From the NCBI RefSeq assembly GCF_000369525.1, contig NZ_KB850072.1, positions 1,176,760 through 1,240,759 on the forward strand: a stretch of 64,000 nucleotides of DNA. Direction: 5' to 3'. This document shows, in pieces, positions 8,259 to 16,893 of this stretch; position 1 is the stretch's first letter, and each line of letters opens with the position of its first letter. Source of the stretch: Acinetobacter higginsii (GTDB taxonomy: Bacteria; Pseudomonadota; Gammaproteobacteria; Pseudomonadales; Moraxellaceae). Under the pieces are notes generated by a model. It worked only from the letters and a program-made list of their open reading frames with translations, made no database searches and was not told the DNA's origin. Position numbers and translations under genes: made by a program.

Positions 8259-9278
8259 TCAATGAGATCTGATTTTCATCTCATCTCTTACTTGCTGTGG
8301 AGTTTTACCAGACCATTCTTTGAAAGCTCTAGTAAATGGACTATGTTCTGCATACCCTAATAACAATGCTATTTCTACAATTTGTAATCTTTGATCTCTT
8401 AGATAAGATTTTGCCAACTCATATCGCACAAAATTTAACTCCTTTCTAAAGGTCGTTCCCGCTTCCTTCAATCGTCTTTGAAACGTCCGACGTGAATAAT
8501 TTAGTATCTCTATAAGTTGTTCTACGTCGGGTTCACCTTGAGGGATCAAGTAAGCGATCTGCTTTCTAACTTGTTCAATAATTTCATCATTATGTGGCAA
8601 ACTTGCAAGTAAAGTATCCGCATGCTTCTCTAGTATGGCAACTAAAGTCGCATCAGAGTTTTTAAGCGGTATCGTTAGCATTTCCATATCAAAGCGCATA
8701 AGCGGTATAGGCTGTTCAAATAGAACAGGACACCCGAAAAAATCTTCATATGGCTTGATATCTGTTGGTTTCTTATGAATAAAATGAACAGCTTTTAATT
8801 TATCTTGGCCCTCTATTAGATTTCGACAAAACTGGATTATCACGGCCCAACCAGTTTCATCAGATAAGCTATTGACTTGGTAGTCTTGAACCTCCCATGA
8901 AATTTCTACATAGTCAGTATGCATCTGGACAGATGCGGGAACAACATCATATAAAAGGCGATGATAACGCTCAAAACGCTCTAAGACTGCTCCAAGATTT
9001 TCACAAGCTAGAAAGACGGAACCTAAAATTCCAAGATGCTGTGCCGTAATCGTTTGACCAACATGCAAACCTATTAAAGGATCATTCAAATATTCCCTTG
9101 CAATAACAAGCAACTCTTCCCAATGATCAACATCGATCCCACCTAAGCCACTTGAATCGGCTACAGGCCAAGGTTCGCCAAGAATTTTTTCTGGATCATC
9201 TCCTTGTGCCTCAAGATATTGAAACAATAATCGAACATATGTTTCAGGAATCTTTCTACTATGCAACGGCTTATTCAA
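8259..9278 (-). CDS. AraC family transcriptional regulator with N-terminal ligand domain
   Basis: A 339-aa regulator. The first 200 residues match the arabinose-binding-like domain of the OruR/ArgR-type AraC group, and the C-terminus holds two helix-turn-helix motifs (IEILNYSRRTFQRRLKEAG and IVEIALLLGYAEHSPFTRAF). No ATG exists near the start; the TTG at 9278 gives a full-length protein and the upstream frame is closed by TGA. It is divergent from the DUF2505 and old-yellow-enzyme genes, and the shared spacer holds two copies of a 16-bp direct repeat (9305 and 9412). It most likely controls that divergent unit, and possibly itself. Confidence 0.83.
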   Translation of the reverse strand: MNKPLHSRKIPETYVRLLFQYLEAQGDDPEKILGEPWPVADSSGLGGIDVDHWEELLVIAREYLNDPLIGLHVGQTITAQHLGILGSVFLACENLGAVLERFERYHRLLYDVVPASVQMHTDYVEISWEVQDYQVNSLSDETGWAVIIQFCRNLIEGQDKLKAVHFIHKKPTDIKPYEDFFGCPVLFEQPIPLMRFDMEMLTIPLKNSDATLVAILEKHADTLLASLPHNDEIIEQVRKQIAYLIPQGEPDVEQLIEILNYSRRTFQRRLKEAGTTFRKELNFVRYELAKSYLRDQRLQIVEIALLLGYAEHSPFTRAFKEWSGKTPQQVRDEMKIRSH

Positions 9279-9304
9279 TCCAATAATCTCGTTTCATTCT
9301 AATA

Positions 9305-9320
9305 TGGCACAAAGTATCAA
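9305..9320. repeat. Direct repeat copy 1, candidate AraC-family operator
   Basis: TGGCACAAAGTATCAA lies 27 bp upstream of the AraC start codon. A copy with one mismatch is at 9412-9427, in the same orientation. AraC-family regulators commonly bind direct repeats. Confidence 0.5.
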
Positions 9321-9411
9321 ATAGTTTTCTTAGAGGTGTCAAGTAAGTGTAAATCAATTATAAAACCGTAAAAATAATTGATTCCTAAAATCTTTACTCA
9401 TTTTTATATTT

Positions 9412-9427
9412 TGGCGCAAAGTATCAA
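9412..9427. repeat. Direct repeat copy 2, candidate AraC-family operator
   Basis: TGGCGCAAAGTATCAA is 15/16 identical to copy 1 and 107 bp away, nearer the plus-strand gene start at 9522. Two such sites in a divergent spacer suggest looping or dual control. Confidence 0.5.
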
Positions 9428-9521
9428 TTCTTTGGCATTTCCCATCAAGCCTTATAACTTAATTTCATTGATGATGTTGTGTATGAACAGTACGTCTACC
9501 CAGCCTTAAAGGAGTTAGGAA

Positions 9522-10019
9522 ATGGCACATCGCTTTACGGTAAAACAGGAGTTAGTACCCTGCACATGGGCAGAGGCCCAAAAAATACTGTCAAATCAAA
9601 AGTTTCATCTAAGTGTCTGCTCAAAAGTACCGTGTGAAAATTTAGAGATACTCAATAAAGAATTTACTGGTTCAAAATATTACCTTAAACGGTCCCAAAA
9701 TCTAGATGTAAATATCCCAGAAATGGCAAGAAAGTTCTTAAATGGAGCATTCAAACTTGTTCGCGAAGATCATTGGGATATTGAGCATTTAGTCTGCAAA
9801 TCCACTTTTCAAATGAATATGCCAAGTAGTTTTAATAACCAAGCACGTTATTCAATAGAAAATGGAAAATTGACAATCACTATTGACTGGGAAGTTAAAG
9901 TGAATGTCCCCTTAATTGGCAACATGCTTGCAAAACATGCTGAGTCTGAAATTCGACGTTTTAGTGATATTGAATTGAAAATTGTATGTGATGAAATTAA
10001 AAGCCATGCATATATCTGA
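9522..10019 (+). CDS. DUF2505 family protein
   Basis: A 165-aa protein without signal peptide or membrane segment. Its layout (a short MAHRFTVKQEL beta strand, a central HLVCKSTFQMNMPSS segment and a final helix from about residue 140) fits DUF2505, a START/Bet v 1-like fold that may hold hydrophobic ligands. The ATG follows AAAGGAGTTAGGAA. It is first in the unit facing the AraC gene and sits 105 bp before the first old-yellow-enzyme homologue. A role in binding the same hydrophobic substrate is a guess. Confidence 0.65.
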   Translation: MAHRFTVKQELVPCTWAEAQKILSNQKFHLSVCSKVPCENLEILNKEFTGSKYYLKRSQNLDVNIPEMARKFLNGAFKLVREDHWDIEHLVCKSTFQMNMPSSFNNQARYSIENGKLTITIDWEVKVNVPLIGNMLAKHAESEIRRFSDIELKIVCDEIKSHAYI

Positions 10020-10124
10020 TTAATTTAAATATTTCCAATCTTCAGAAATAGTGTAACTCATTAATCTGTTGGCACTGCTATTTCTGGGTAATTAGAACGA
10101 TCATATTTTAAGGAAGCCAAAGAA

Positions 10125-11393
10125 ATGTCTTCAAATTTTATATTAGAAAATCCAATTTACTTTGGGTCTCTGAAAGTTTCAGGACGAGTATTTAAAACAG
10201 CAACTCATGAGACTCTAGCCACTGACGAAGGATTTATGACTGATGAAATATTAGAATTTTATCGACCTATGGCGGAGTCTAAATTACCTTTAATCATTAC
10301 AGGAAATATTTTTGTTTCTTGGCAAGGAAAATCTGGTGGTAAACAGTTAGCTTTAGATCATGATGATAAAATTTTGGGGATGAAGAAACTAGCTGATATG
10401 TGCCACCTATATGGAACAAAGCTAATCGCTCAGATCAATCACGGTGGATCTCAAATGCGTTCACCTGCTGAAGGTATCACTGATTATCCCGTTACATCTA
10501 CTGGTCGTTTACACCCTACTTTATTGGGAATTTCTCGCTCCTTAAAACTAGAAGAATTTCCGGATTTAATTAAGTCTTATGCAGATGCCGCAGAAAGAGC
10601 TCAAAAAGCAGGTTGCGATGGGGTACAGATTCAAATGGCTCATGGTTATTTGATTAGTCAGTTTCTGACGCCAGGCACTAATCGAAGGAAAGATAAGTAT
10701 GGTGGGAATGCTGAAAAACGCATGAATCTAGCTTTAGAAATATATAGAGCGGTTCGGGAAAGAGTTGGCCCTAATTATCCAATTATTGCGAAGCTAAACG
10801 GATGCGATGATCGTCCAGGCGGAGTTAAAGTTGAAGATCAAATCATGTTGGCGAAGCAACTTGAAAATGAGGGTTTAGATGCAATTGAAATTACTCGAGG
10901 ACATTTTTCCACAATCCCAAGTACATTGTCTGGAAAATGGTCTGGTTTTATAAAAAGACAAACTCAGGTCGGCATGGCTTCCACATTCCCATTATGGCAG
11001 CGTTTGTTTATGCGTGTTATTGCAATATTTTTTGAACCATTTCTCAACCATAATTACCCTGCCCGCCAAGGCTTTAATGTGAGCTACGCTGAGGAGTTTA
11101 AAAAGGCGCTCACTATTCCTGTATTTAGTTGCGGTGGATTTAATGACAAAGCTTCAATGGAAAATGCTGTTCGAGAAAAACGAATAGATGCAATTTCTAT
11201 AGGACGTGGTTTGATCGCAAATCCTTATTTATTCCATCATCTATATCATCCGATTCCACAGGCCCCAGTTTGTGATTATTGTAATTTATGTATTGGAAGT
11301 GCTGGTGGTCAATTAGGTGTAGGTTGCTTCAACCCTAAAGTGCAACCAGATCGTGATCGCATGCTTAAAGCTAGAATATTCCATTCAAGTTAA
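10125..11393 (+). CDS. NADH:flavin oxidoreductase, old yellow enzyme family
   Basis: A 422-aa FMN TIM-barrel enzyme. Seen are the active-site HG pair in QINHGGSQMR, the substrate-loop motif AHGYLISQFLTPGTNRRKDKYGG and the phosphate-binding end FSCGGF...ISIGRGLIANP. The C-terminus has CDYCNLC plus a further Cys 11 residues on, similar to the 4Fe-4S ligands of 2,4-dienoyl-CoA reductase, but the FAD/NADPH half of that enzyme is absent. It should reduce an activated C=C bond. A good AAGGAAG site precedes the ATG. A paralogue follows at 11621. Confidence 0.85.
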   Translation: MSSNFILENPIYFGSLKVSGRVFKTATHETLATDEGFMTDEILEFYRPMAESKLPLIITGNIFVSWQGKSGGKQLALDHDDKILGMKKLADMCHLYGTKLIAQINHGGSQMRSPAEGITDYPVTSTGRLHPTLLGISRSLKLEEFPDLIKSYADAAERAQKAGCDGVQIQMAHGYLISQFLTPGTNRRKDKYGGNAEKRMNLALEIYRAVRERVGPNYPIIAKLNGCDDRPGGVKVEDQIMLAKQLENEGLDAIEITRGHFSTIPSTLSGKWSGFIKRQTQVGMASTFPLWQRLFMRVIAIFFEPFLNHNYPARQGFNVSYAEEFKKALTIPVFSCGGFNDKASMENAVREKRIDAISIGRGLIANPYLFHHLYHPIPQAPVCDYCNLCIGSAGGQLGVGCFNPKVQPDRDRMLKARIFHSS

Positions 11394-11420
11394 TGTATTT
11401 CAATCATCCAGAAGGATACT

Positions 11421-11457
11421 CTAATCCTCACTCTAACTTCTTTGTTCTGAGGATTAG
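11421..11457 (+). terminator. Hairpin between the two old-yellow-enzyme genes
   Basis: CTAATCCTCA pairs perfectly with TGAGGATTAG over a 17-base loop, 27 bp past the first gene. There is no T-run after it, so it may slow decay or attenuate rather than terminate. Confidence 0.35.
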
Positions 11458-11620
11458 ATACCTCAGGGATGTAAATATGTTTTATTTCAAAGAATTATAG
11501 ATTTTCTAAAAGTTAAAATTGAATCAAAGTTAAGTTTTTGAGCGTAAAGATCGATAGAAATAGAAACCCTCAAATAACATTTAGATTCAGTCAACTGAAA
11601 ACAAATAGTGATAATTTTCT

Positions 11621-12919
11621 ATGACACAATTCAATGATAAGCCCCGTGAAAAACAAATAGAACAGCTTTTATATCAACCTTTGACGATTGGTAAAATGAT
11701 TGTTTCTGGACGTGTTTTTAAATCTGCAACAAGTGAAACAAGAGCTACAGCCGAAGGATTTGTTACAGATGAGTTAATAGACTTCTATCTCCCTATGGCA
11801 AAAGCAAAGACCCCTTTAATTTTTACTGGAAATCTTTGTATTTCTAAGCAAGGTCATTCAGCAGGAAAACAGGCAAGCATTGATGCAGATAATAAAATCG
11901 CAGGTTTAAAAACTTGGGTAGATGCTATCCATGCACAAGGTCAAACAACGAAGTTAATTGCACAACTGAATCATGGCGGCCGTCAAGTAGTCAGACCAAA
12001 TGATGCAGATAATCCTGTGGTATCTGCATCAAACGTAATGGAACAATCATTAGGTACAAAACCTCGTGCTTTACAACTCAATGAAATTCCAAAGATCATT
12101 GATGATTTTGTTCGAGCTGCGATTAGGGCGCAAATGGCGGGTTTTGATGGTATTCAATTGCATTTTGCTCATGGTTATTTGATCAGCCAATTCTTAGCAC
12201 CTTACACCAACCGACGAAATGATTTATATGGTGGCAATCTAGATAATAGAATGAGATTACCCTTACAGATTGTTAAAGCCATTCGTCAGTGTGTTGGAGA
12301 TGATTTTCCGATTTTGGCTAAAGTAAATGGTACAGATGCTCTCGCTTTTCGACGAGGCGCAACCACTGATGAGTTAGTGACTTTTGCAGTTGCTCTACAA
12401 AATGAGGGAGTTGATGCGATTGAGATCAGTCGAGCTCATTATGAGTCTGTCCCACCCATGCTGTCTGGTTCTTATCATGGGTTCTTAAAAACAAATATAG
12501 AGCATGGTTCGGGAATGGGTTTTTCATCTACTCGGAAGAAAATAGCCTTGTCCATGTCTCCCATGATTGAAAGCTTTCTCACTTGGTCGACTCCAAAAGG
12601 TGAAGGTTATAACATGCCCTATGTAAAACACTTTAAACACGCACTGGATATACCTGTGATTGCAAGTGGTGGGTTTGTCTCAAGAGAGGTAATGGAAAAT
12701 GCTTTAATTAATGGACATAGTGATGCTATATCGTGTGCCCGTGCATTTATCGCAGATCCTTATCTTTACCATAACTTATATCATTCAGAGCTTGATTATC
12801 CAATTTGCCAGTATTGCAATAAATGTATTGCTCGTTTAGGGGGAATGGCGGTGGATTGCTATGAACCAGAAATGTCAAATAAACGTCAGATAATGCTAGA
12901 CACAGATATTCTTTTTTAA
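11621..12919 (+). CDS. NADH:flavin oxidoreductase, old yellow enzyme family, second copy
   Basis: A 432-aa paralogue of the protein at 10125-11393, alike along the full length (KSATSETRATAEGFVTDEL, QLNHGGRQV, AHGYLISQFLAPYTNRRNDLYGG, SCARAFIADPYLYHNLYH). It also ends in a cysteine motif, CQYCNKC with another Cys 10 residues later. FMN site and HG pair are intact. The 227-bp gap to the first copy holds a hairpin, so separate transcription is possible. The two probably reduce related unsaturated intermediates. No strong ribosome binding site precedes the ATG. Confidence 0.84.
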   Translation: MTQFNDKPREKQIEQLLYQPLTIGKMIVSGRVFKSATSETRATAEGFVTDELIDFYLPMAKAKTPLIFTGNLCISKQGHSAGKQASIDADNKIAGLKTWVDAIHAQGQTTKLIAQLNHGGRQVVRPNDADNPVVSASNVMEQSLGTKPRALQLNEIPKIIDDFVRAAIRAQMAGFDGIQLHFAHGYLISQFLAPYTNRRNDLYGGNLDNRMRLPLQIVKAIRQCVGDDFPILAKVNGTDALAFRRGATTDELVTFAVALQNEGVDAIEISRAHYESVPPMLSGSYHGFLKTNIEHGSGMGFSSTRKKIALSMSPMIESFLTWSTPKGEGYNMPYVKHFKHALDIPVIASGGFVSREVMENALINGHSDAISCARAFIADPYLYHNLYHSELDYPICQYCNKCIARLGGMAVDCYEPEMSNKRQIMLDTDILF

Positions 12920-12978
12920 TGTATGAATCTTTTAGTTCATGAACTTGGTTTTTAGTTTTTATAACTTTATACCTCTAA

Positions 12979-13050
12979 AATGCACTTTTATATTTGCTTC
13001 AGTTAAATAAGTTTTCCTCAAGGTCTCATTTCGTAAAGAAATAACAAGAA
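12979..13050 (-). pseudogene. C-terminal remnant of a paralogue of the 20024-20365 protein
   Basis: Read on the minus strand, this gives LRNETLRKTYLTEANIKVH, closely matching the last 19 residues LWNKTSKKAYLTEANIKVH of the small exported protein at 20024-20365. The DNA match is also plain (about 30 bp nearly identical over the last codons). The upstream part decays within 10 codons and no start exists. It marks a deleted duplicate. Confidence 0.55.
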
Positions 13051-13083
13051 CTCCCATAAGCTTAATGTGCCACCAACAATGAT

Positions 13084-13977
13084 TTAATTTATTCTTAATG
13101 TGTCAATAACAAGTTTCAAAGCTGGTGACTGCTGCCTACGATGAGGATAATACAAATGAAATCCTGGGTATGCTATTGCATACTCATCCAATACTTTTAT
13201 TAATTGCCCTTGTAATAAATTGTCCTGAATGAGCTCTTCAGGAATGTAAGCAATGCCTTCTCCAGCTAATACTGCATCAGCAATAAGCTCAGAATCATTA
13301 AAGACCCATTGCCCAGAAACTTTAATTTTAGTTTCAATGCCTTCAACCAAGAATTCCCATTGATATAATCCACCTTGAGTAGACAATCGATAGCCAATAC
13401 AGTTGTGTTGAATCAAATCTTGAGGTTTTTCTGGGATGCCTTTTAGCACAAGGTATTCAGGCGATGCCACAACAACCATTCTGACATCTGAACTAATCCG
13501 AACAGCAATCATTCCTTCCGCTACCCGACTACCAAAACGGACACCTGCATCAAAACGTTCCGCTACAATATCAACCATGCCATTATTTGCTGTTAGCTCA
13601 ATATTGATATCTGGATAAAGCTGCGTTAATTGCTTTAATTTAGGTAATAGCACATAACGGATAGCATGATGACTTGCATTTATTCTTACATTTCCCGCTG
13701 GTGTATCTCTTAGTTTCGACAGTAATGATAATTCATTATCTATATGATCAAAACTCGCTCCAATCGTCTGTCTTAGTTTGTCACCAGCCTCTGTTGGAGA
13801 AACGCTACGTGTCGTCCGAGTGAGCAACAACATCCCTAAACGCTCTTCCAGTCCACGAATGGTATGGCTCAAAGCAGACTGGGAAACACCTAGCTTACCT
13901 GCTGCTTTAGTAAAACTACCTTCACGAGTCACCATCAGAAAGGCATATAGATCATTATAGTTCTCTTTTGTAATCAT
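13084..13977 (-). CDS. LysR family transcriptional regulator
   Basis: A 297-aa LysR protein with an N-terminal winged HTH (FTKAAGKLGVSQSALSHTIRGLEERLG) and a substrate-binding domain whose NASHHAIRYVLLPKLKQL and DAGVRFGSRVAEGMIAVRI segments fit the PgrR/DmlR-like group. The MFS exporter gene 335 bp upstream runs the same way, and the spacer holds only a very short stub ORF, so its target is uncertain. The ATG is clear. Confidence 0.85.
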   Translation of the reverse strand: MITKENYNDLYAFLMVTREGSFTKAAGKLGVSQSALSHTIRGLEERLGMLLLTRTTRSVSPTEAGDKLRQTIGASFDHIDNELSLLSKLRDTPAGNVRINASHHAIRYVLLPKLKQLTQLYPDINIELTANNGMVDIVAERFDAGVRFGSRVAEGMIAVRISSDVRMVVVASPEYLVLKGIPEKPQDLIQHNCIGYRLSTQGGLYQWEFLVEGIETKIKVSGQWVFNDSELIADAVLAGEGIAYIPEELIQDNLLQGQLIKVLDEYAIAYPGFHLYYPHRRQQSPALKLVIDTLRIN

Positions 13978-14311
13978 ATAGATCCTCTATGGTTCAGTAA
14001 TTTAAGCGTTAATATTGAAATAATACCACTTAGAAACGTATGATTTATTAATCCTATTCATGACTCTATCCCCTTTTAGCTCCTTGCTCATACATTTTCG
14101 TATTTCTATAATCTGTTATGCTCCGGACAAATAATTGAAGTTAAAAATAAAAAATCTATGATTCTTAAAAACTATAAGAGATTTGAACATGGCATATTCC
14201 CTCACCACGTTCATTTTTAAAAGAAATATATAAGCTCTAATCTAACATTCTGCTCGTGACAATGCTTATTTCTTTATTCATATTCGTTTATGAATATTCG
14301 ACTCAATTGGA
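13978..14311. other. Intergenic spacer with a stub ORF
   Basis: This 334-bp spacer holds the promoter region of the LysR gene. At 14189-14233 there is a 14-codon ORF starting MAYSLTTFIF after an AAGAGAT ribosome-site-like sequence; it looks like the head of a lost gene. Nothing else was recognised. Confidence 0.3.
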
Positions 14312-15493
14312 TTACTTTGTCGTCAAACGAGATATCAAAATAGAAGAAATAACCAAAATAAGTGCACTGGCTACAAAAGTTATCTGGTAACCACTATGGT
14401 CAAATAAAACTCCACCCAGTGTTGAACCTAAAGCAATTGCAAGTTGAATCACCGCCACCATTAACCCACCACCTGCTTCTGCATCATTGGGTAAGGTACG
14501 TGCTAACCATCCCCACCATCCTACAGGTGCTGCTGTTGCTAAGACCCCCCATAAACAAAGTAATACTGCAACTACCATCGTCCAAGTTCCAAAAAATACG
14601 AGTGACAATGCGATAACAGCCATCATAATAGGAATAATGATCAAAGTTGCATAAAAACGACGTTTCAAGAACGTATTAATTACGGCAGTACCAATAAATC
14701 CCATTACCCCAATCCCCAGTAAAATAAGTGACAGGGTCGAAATATCAACCCGAGTTATGGTTTCTAAAAATGGTCGCACATAGGTATAAAGAGAAAACTG
14801 TCCCATGAAAAATAAACTGATCGCTAACATACCCATCATAACGACTGGATTACGCAATAACCCCAAAATGGATGATTGCTTTTCTGTTTGACGCGAAGTA
14901 GCTGGCATTGAGGGCAAACTCAACCATTGCCAAATAAAAGCGATGATAGCTACAGGAACTAAGCATAAAAATGCACCTCGCCAACCGATGATTGAGCCGA
15001 GATAACTTCCTAAAGGAGCAGCAATCACCATTGCCAATGCATTACCGCTGTTAAAAATTGCTAATGCTTTAGGTACTTGTGAGCTCGGCACTAATCGCAT
15101 TGCCATTGCAGCTGACATCGACCAAAAACCACCAATGACCAAACCAATCAACGCCCGACCTAGCATATAAACTATATAATTTTGGGCTAGTGCCACGATT
15201 GCACCTGAAATTGCCATAATAGCCGTTAAAACTAACAAAAGTGTTTTACGATTCATATCTCCTGCTAAGCGAGAAATCGTCAAACTTGTTATGACAGCAA
15301 AAGCACCTGAAATTGCAATTCCTTGTCCAGCCAAACCCTCAGTAACATTCAGATTTGTTGCAATCGGTGTCAGTAAACTCACTGGCATAAACTCTGATGC
15401 AATCAAGGCAAAAACACATAAGGTCATTGCAAAAACCCCACTCCAGTAGGCAGGAGCTTCTACGAGGCTTTCTTTTTCTTCAGGGTTAAGCAT
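14312..15493 (-). CDS. MFS transporter, DHA1/AraJ-like
   Basis: A 393-aa inner-membrane protein with 12 predicted hydrophobic helices. The cytoplasmic loop after helix 2 reads RLAGDMNRKTLL, the usual MFS motif A position, and the N-terminus ends MLNPEEKESLVEAPAYW. The DHA1 group (AraJ, YdhP, chloramphenicol or arabinose exporters) uses the proton gradient to expel small molecules. It is divergent from an exported alpha/beta-hydrolase gene, and the spacer between them carries paired repeats. Substrate unknown. Confidence 0.84.
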   Translation of the reverse strand: MLNPEEKESLVEAPAYWSGVFAMTLCVFALIASEFMPVSLLTPIATNLNVTEGLAGQGIAISGAFAVITSLTISRLAGDMNRKTLLLVLTAIMAISGAIVALAQNYIVYMLGRALIGLVIGGFWSMSAAMAMRLVPSSQVPKALAIFNSGNALAMVIAAPLGSYLGSIIGWRGAFLCLVPVAIIAFIWQWLSLPSMPATSRQTEKQSSILGLLRNPVVMMGMLAISLFFMGQFSLYTYVRPFLETITRVDISTLSLILLGIGVMGFIGTAVINTFLKRRFYATLIIIPIMMAVIALSLVFFGTWTMVVAVLLCLWGVLATAAPVGWWGWLARTLPNDAEAGGGLMVAVIQLAIALGSTLGGVLFDHSGYQITFVASALILVISSILISRLTTK

Positions 15494-15582
15494 TGACTAT
15501 CTCTACTCGAAATTGGAGTAGCAATTATAAAAATAAAGATCAACTGGAATAAGTAGCTTAAGCTGAATAGAGTTATGTATAT

Positions 15583-15596
15583 AATTCATGAATCAT
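15583..15596. repeat. Direct repeat copy 1 with an ATTCATGAAT palindrome
   Basis: AATTCATGAATCAT occurs here and again, identical, at 15793-15806. Both copies lie between the divergent MFS and hydrolase genes, one near each start, which fits paired regulator sites. Confidence 0.45.
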
Positions 15597-15705
15597 AAAA
15601 GTATAAACATCGTATTTTTCGCAGTTCTTAGCACTTACACTTTTAAAAAATCAAATAATTTTTATTTAAACACATTATTTTCAACCACTTAAAATTTATG
15701 CCCTC

Positions 15706-15726
15706 TTATTAATGAATATTATTCAT
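15706..15726. promoter_or_regulatory. Near-palindromic site in the MFS/hydrolase spacer
   Basis: The core ATGAATATTATTCAT (about 15712-15726) is an inverted repeat with the T-N11-A symmetry favoured by LysR regulators. It lies in the 335-bp divergent spacer (15494-15828), which otherwise holds only the two direct repeats. Confidence 0.35.
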
Positions 15727-15792
15727 AAGTCTATGCTGTTTTTTTAGGCTAATACTTCTCTGAAAGAATAGATAAACTCATTTCAATCCCTA

Positions 15793-15806
15793 AATTCATG
15801 AATCAT
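15793..15806. repeat. Direct repeat copy 2 with an ATTCATGAAT palindrome
   Basis: Identical to copy 1 at 15583 and 210 bp away. It ends 22 bp before the hydrolase ATG, so a bound protein here would overlap the promoter or the leader. Confidence 0.45.
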
Positions 15807-15828
15807 CTTTTTACAGGAAGCAGGAATC

Positions 15829-16893
15829 ATGCAATCACATATAAAGAAATTTCGTAATGCGACTCTAACAGCAACCCTTATTGCCGCAATAGGCTTATTT
15901 TCTTCCACTTCAACAATGGCGGCAGATATGCCAAAAGATGCAGATAACTTTTATCAAAGTAGTCAGGTCACGATTCAAAAAGTTACGTTCAAAAATCAAT
16001 ACAACATGAATGTTGTCGGTAATTTAGTGATTCCTAAAAATTTAAATAAGAATACTAAAGCTCCTGCAATTATTGTGGGACATCCAATGGGAGCGGTGAA
16101 AGAACAAAGCTCAATGCTTTATGCACAGAAATTGGCAGAGCAAGGCTTTATCACTTTAGCAATTGATTTACCTTTCTGGGGCGAAAGTGAGGGACAACCT
16201 CGCAACTTAGTTGCCCCCGAACTCTATACAGAAGCCTTTAATGCTGCGGTAGATTATTTAGGTAGTAAAACTTTTATTGATCGTAATCGTATTGGTGTAT
16301 TAGGTATTTGTGGTAGCGGTAGCTTTGCAATCAGTGCAGCAAAACTTGATCCTCGTTTAAAAGCTATTGCTACTGTTGCCATGTATGATATGGGAGCTGT
16401 AACACGTAACGGTTTAAATTACTCGCAGACGCTTGAGCAGCGTAAAAAAATGCTAGAAACAGCAGCAGAACAACGTTATTCAGAGTTTCAAGGTAAAGGA
16501 AAACAATGGATAAACTATTTACCTAAAACAGTCGATGCCAATAGCGACCCTATTGTAAGTGAATTTCATAACTTTTATCGAACACCGCGCGGAGCAGCTA
16601 TTCCTAAAGGTCAAACTTTGGAGCAAACTCAAAATAGAGCTTTAACAAGTGAAGTTAGATTTGTGAACTTCTATCCATTTAATGACATAGAAACCATCTC
16701 ACCTCGTCCAATGCTATTTATTACTGGCGATCAGGCACATTCCAAAGAGTTCAGTGAAGATGCCTATAAACGTGCTGGTGAACCTAAAGAGCTATATTAC
16801 GTCAAGGGTGCCGGACACGTTGATCTTTATGACCGAGTTGATTTAATTCCTTTCGATAAACTAACTGATTTCTTTACTAAAAACTTAAAGTAA
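15829..16893 (+). CDS. Exported alpha/beta-hydrolase (YcjY/dienelactone hydrolase-like)
   Basis: A 354-aa protein with a signal peptide ending at TMAAD, so probably periplasmic. The fold is alpha/beta-hydrolase: the GHPMGAVKE oxyanion segment, a nucleophile elbow LGICGSGS that places a cysteine where most relatives have serine, an acidic residue in ITGDQAHSKEF and the histidine in GAGHVDLYD. A Cys nucleophile is usual for dienelactone hydrolases and the YcjY group. AGGA precedes the ATG. It is divergent from an MFS exporter; a shared role in handling a lactone or ester is possible. Confidence 0.82.
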   Translation: MQSHIKKFRNATLTATLIAAIGLFSSTSTMAADMPKDADNFYQSSQVTIQKVTFKNQYNMNVVGNLVIPKNLNKNTKAPAIIVGHPMGAVKEQSSMLYAQKLAEQGFITLAIDLPFWGESEGQPRNLVAPELYTEAFNAAVDYLGSKTFIDRNRIGVLGICGSGSFAISAAKLDPRLKAIATVAMYDMGAVTRNGLNYSQTLEQRKKMLETAAEQRYSEFQGKGKQWINYLPKTVDANSDPIVSEFHNFYRTPRGAAIPKGQTLEQTQNRALTSEVRFVNFYPFNDIETISPRPMLFITGDQAHSKEFSEDAYKRAGEPKELYYVKGAGHVDLYDRVDLIPFDKLTDFFTKNLK

